Source of the DNA: Pseudomonas sp. sp1636
GTDB taxonomy: Bacteria > Pseudomonadota > Gammaproteobacteria > Pseudomonadales > Pseudomonadaceae
Direction of reading: 5' to 3'
Assembly (NCBI RefSeq): GCF_030376615.1
Contig: NZ_JARRAB010000013.1
Span: 1-64,000 of the forward strand
DNA length: 64,000 nt
A program made the position numbers and the translations under genes. Below, in pieces: positions 63,875 to 64,000 of the stretch (its first letter is position 1; each line of letters begins with the position of its first letter). Under the pieces are notes generated by a model, which was not told the DNA's origin, searched no databases, and saw only the letters and a list, made by a program, of their open reading frames with translations.

Positions 63875-64000
63875 ATGACAGCACTCTGTACTGCCTTGCC
63901 CGACCAGCTTCGCCTGTTGCTGGTGGATGACCATCGGATCTTTCTCGATGGCCTCAGCCTGGCCCTGGCGCCGCTCTGCCCGAATCTGCAGGTTCATACC
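63875..64000 (+). CDS. Response regulator, N-terminal part (3' truncated by window end)
   Basis: The first 42 codons of a gene read MTALCTALPDQ then 'LRLLLVDDHRIFLDGLSLAL', the start of a receiver domain with the acidic pair Asp-Asp and 'HRIFLDGL' as in NarL/FixJ-type regulators. The phosphoacceptor and output domain lie beyond the window. The upstream 700 bp show no partner kinase on this side. Confidence 0.75.
   Translation, partial: MTALCTALPDQLRLLLVDDHRIFLDGLSLALAPLCPNLQVHT

Overview
The window is chromosomal DNA of a denitrifying gammaproteobacterium, almost certainly a Pseudomonas of the P. aeruginosa/stutzeri type. It is GC-rich with dense operons. Gene order matches arrangements I know from P. 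aeruginosa: narXL divergent from narK1K2GHJI-ppiC-moaA, moaB1-moeA1-ubiU-ubiV-ubiT, and mexS-mexT-mexEF-oprN. Family assignments rest on reading the translated sequences; no database search was possible.

Layout. 1-4.4 kb: C-terminal part of a large Ig/cadherin-like repeat adhesin, a TolC-type outer-membrane lipoprotein and a membrane coiled-coil protein. 4.4-18.6 kb: mostly core genes (ABC exporter, DsbA-family thiol oxidoreductase, trhO, bolA-like, DUF2059, DUF2804, fumC, a flavodoxin-fold reductase, an EamA transporter, cysS, glnS, ppiB, lpxH), with copies of a short dispersed inverted-repeat element between them. 18.6-33 kb: the nitrate respiration cluster, with divergent narXL. 33-39 kb: carbonic anhydrase, a porin with a perfect Anr/Dnr box, a secreted protein with two nitrate-sensor-like P-boxes, a Dnr-type regulator and a McpN-like chemoreceptor. 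39-43 kb: ubiUVT for O2-independent ubiquinone synthesis, plus moaB1-moeA1. 43-50 kb: a HemN homologue without its cluster-binding cysteines, norR, a NorR/sigma54-controlled di-iron repair gene (ytfE/dnrN), a CopD-like membrane protein, nnrS and two overlapping tiny genes. 50-58 kb: mexS, mexT and mexEF-oprN. 58-63 kb: a second CopD-like gene, genuine hemN, nrdG, a 55-residue glycyl-radical-domain gene and nrdD. The window ends in the start of a response regulator gene.

How the genes work together. Most of 18-63 kb is one physiological theme: living on nitrate without oxygen and surviving the NO it produces. Anr/Dnr-type boxes (TTGAY-N4-RTCAA) stand upstream of narK1, the porin gene, ubiU, the HemN-like gene and nrdD. 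Four of these five lie 65-70 bp from the start codon. A NarL 7-2-7 site lies between narK1 and narX, and three NorR operators plus a -24/-12 promoter precede ytfE/dnrN.

Most notable: (1) class III ribonucleotide reductase is split, with the glycyl-radical motif in a separate short gene between nrdD and nrdG; (2) a HemN-family protein has lost the radical-SAM CX3CX2C motif but sits behind a perfect Anr-type box; (3) a stand-alone secreted double-P-box protein lies next to dnr; (4) two overlapping small genes precede nnrS; (5) a dispersed MITE-like repeat, one copy of which supplies a stop codon.
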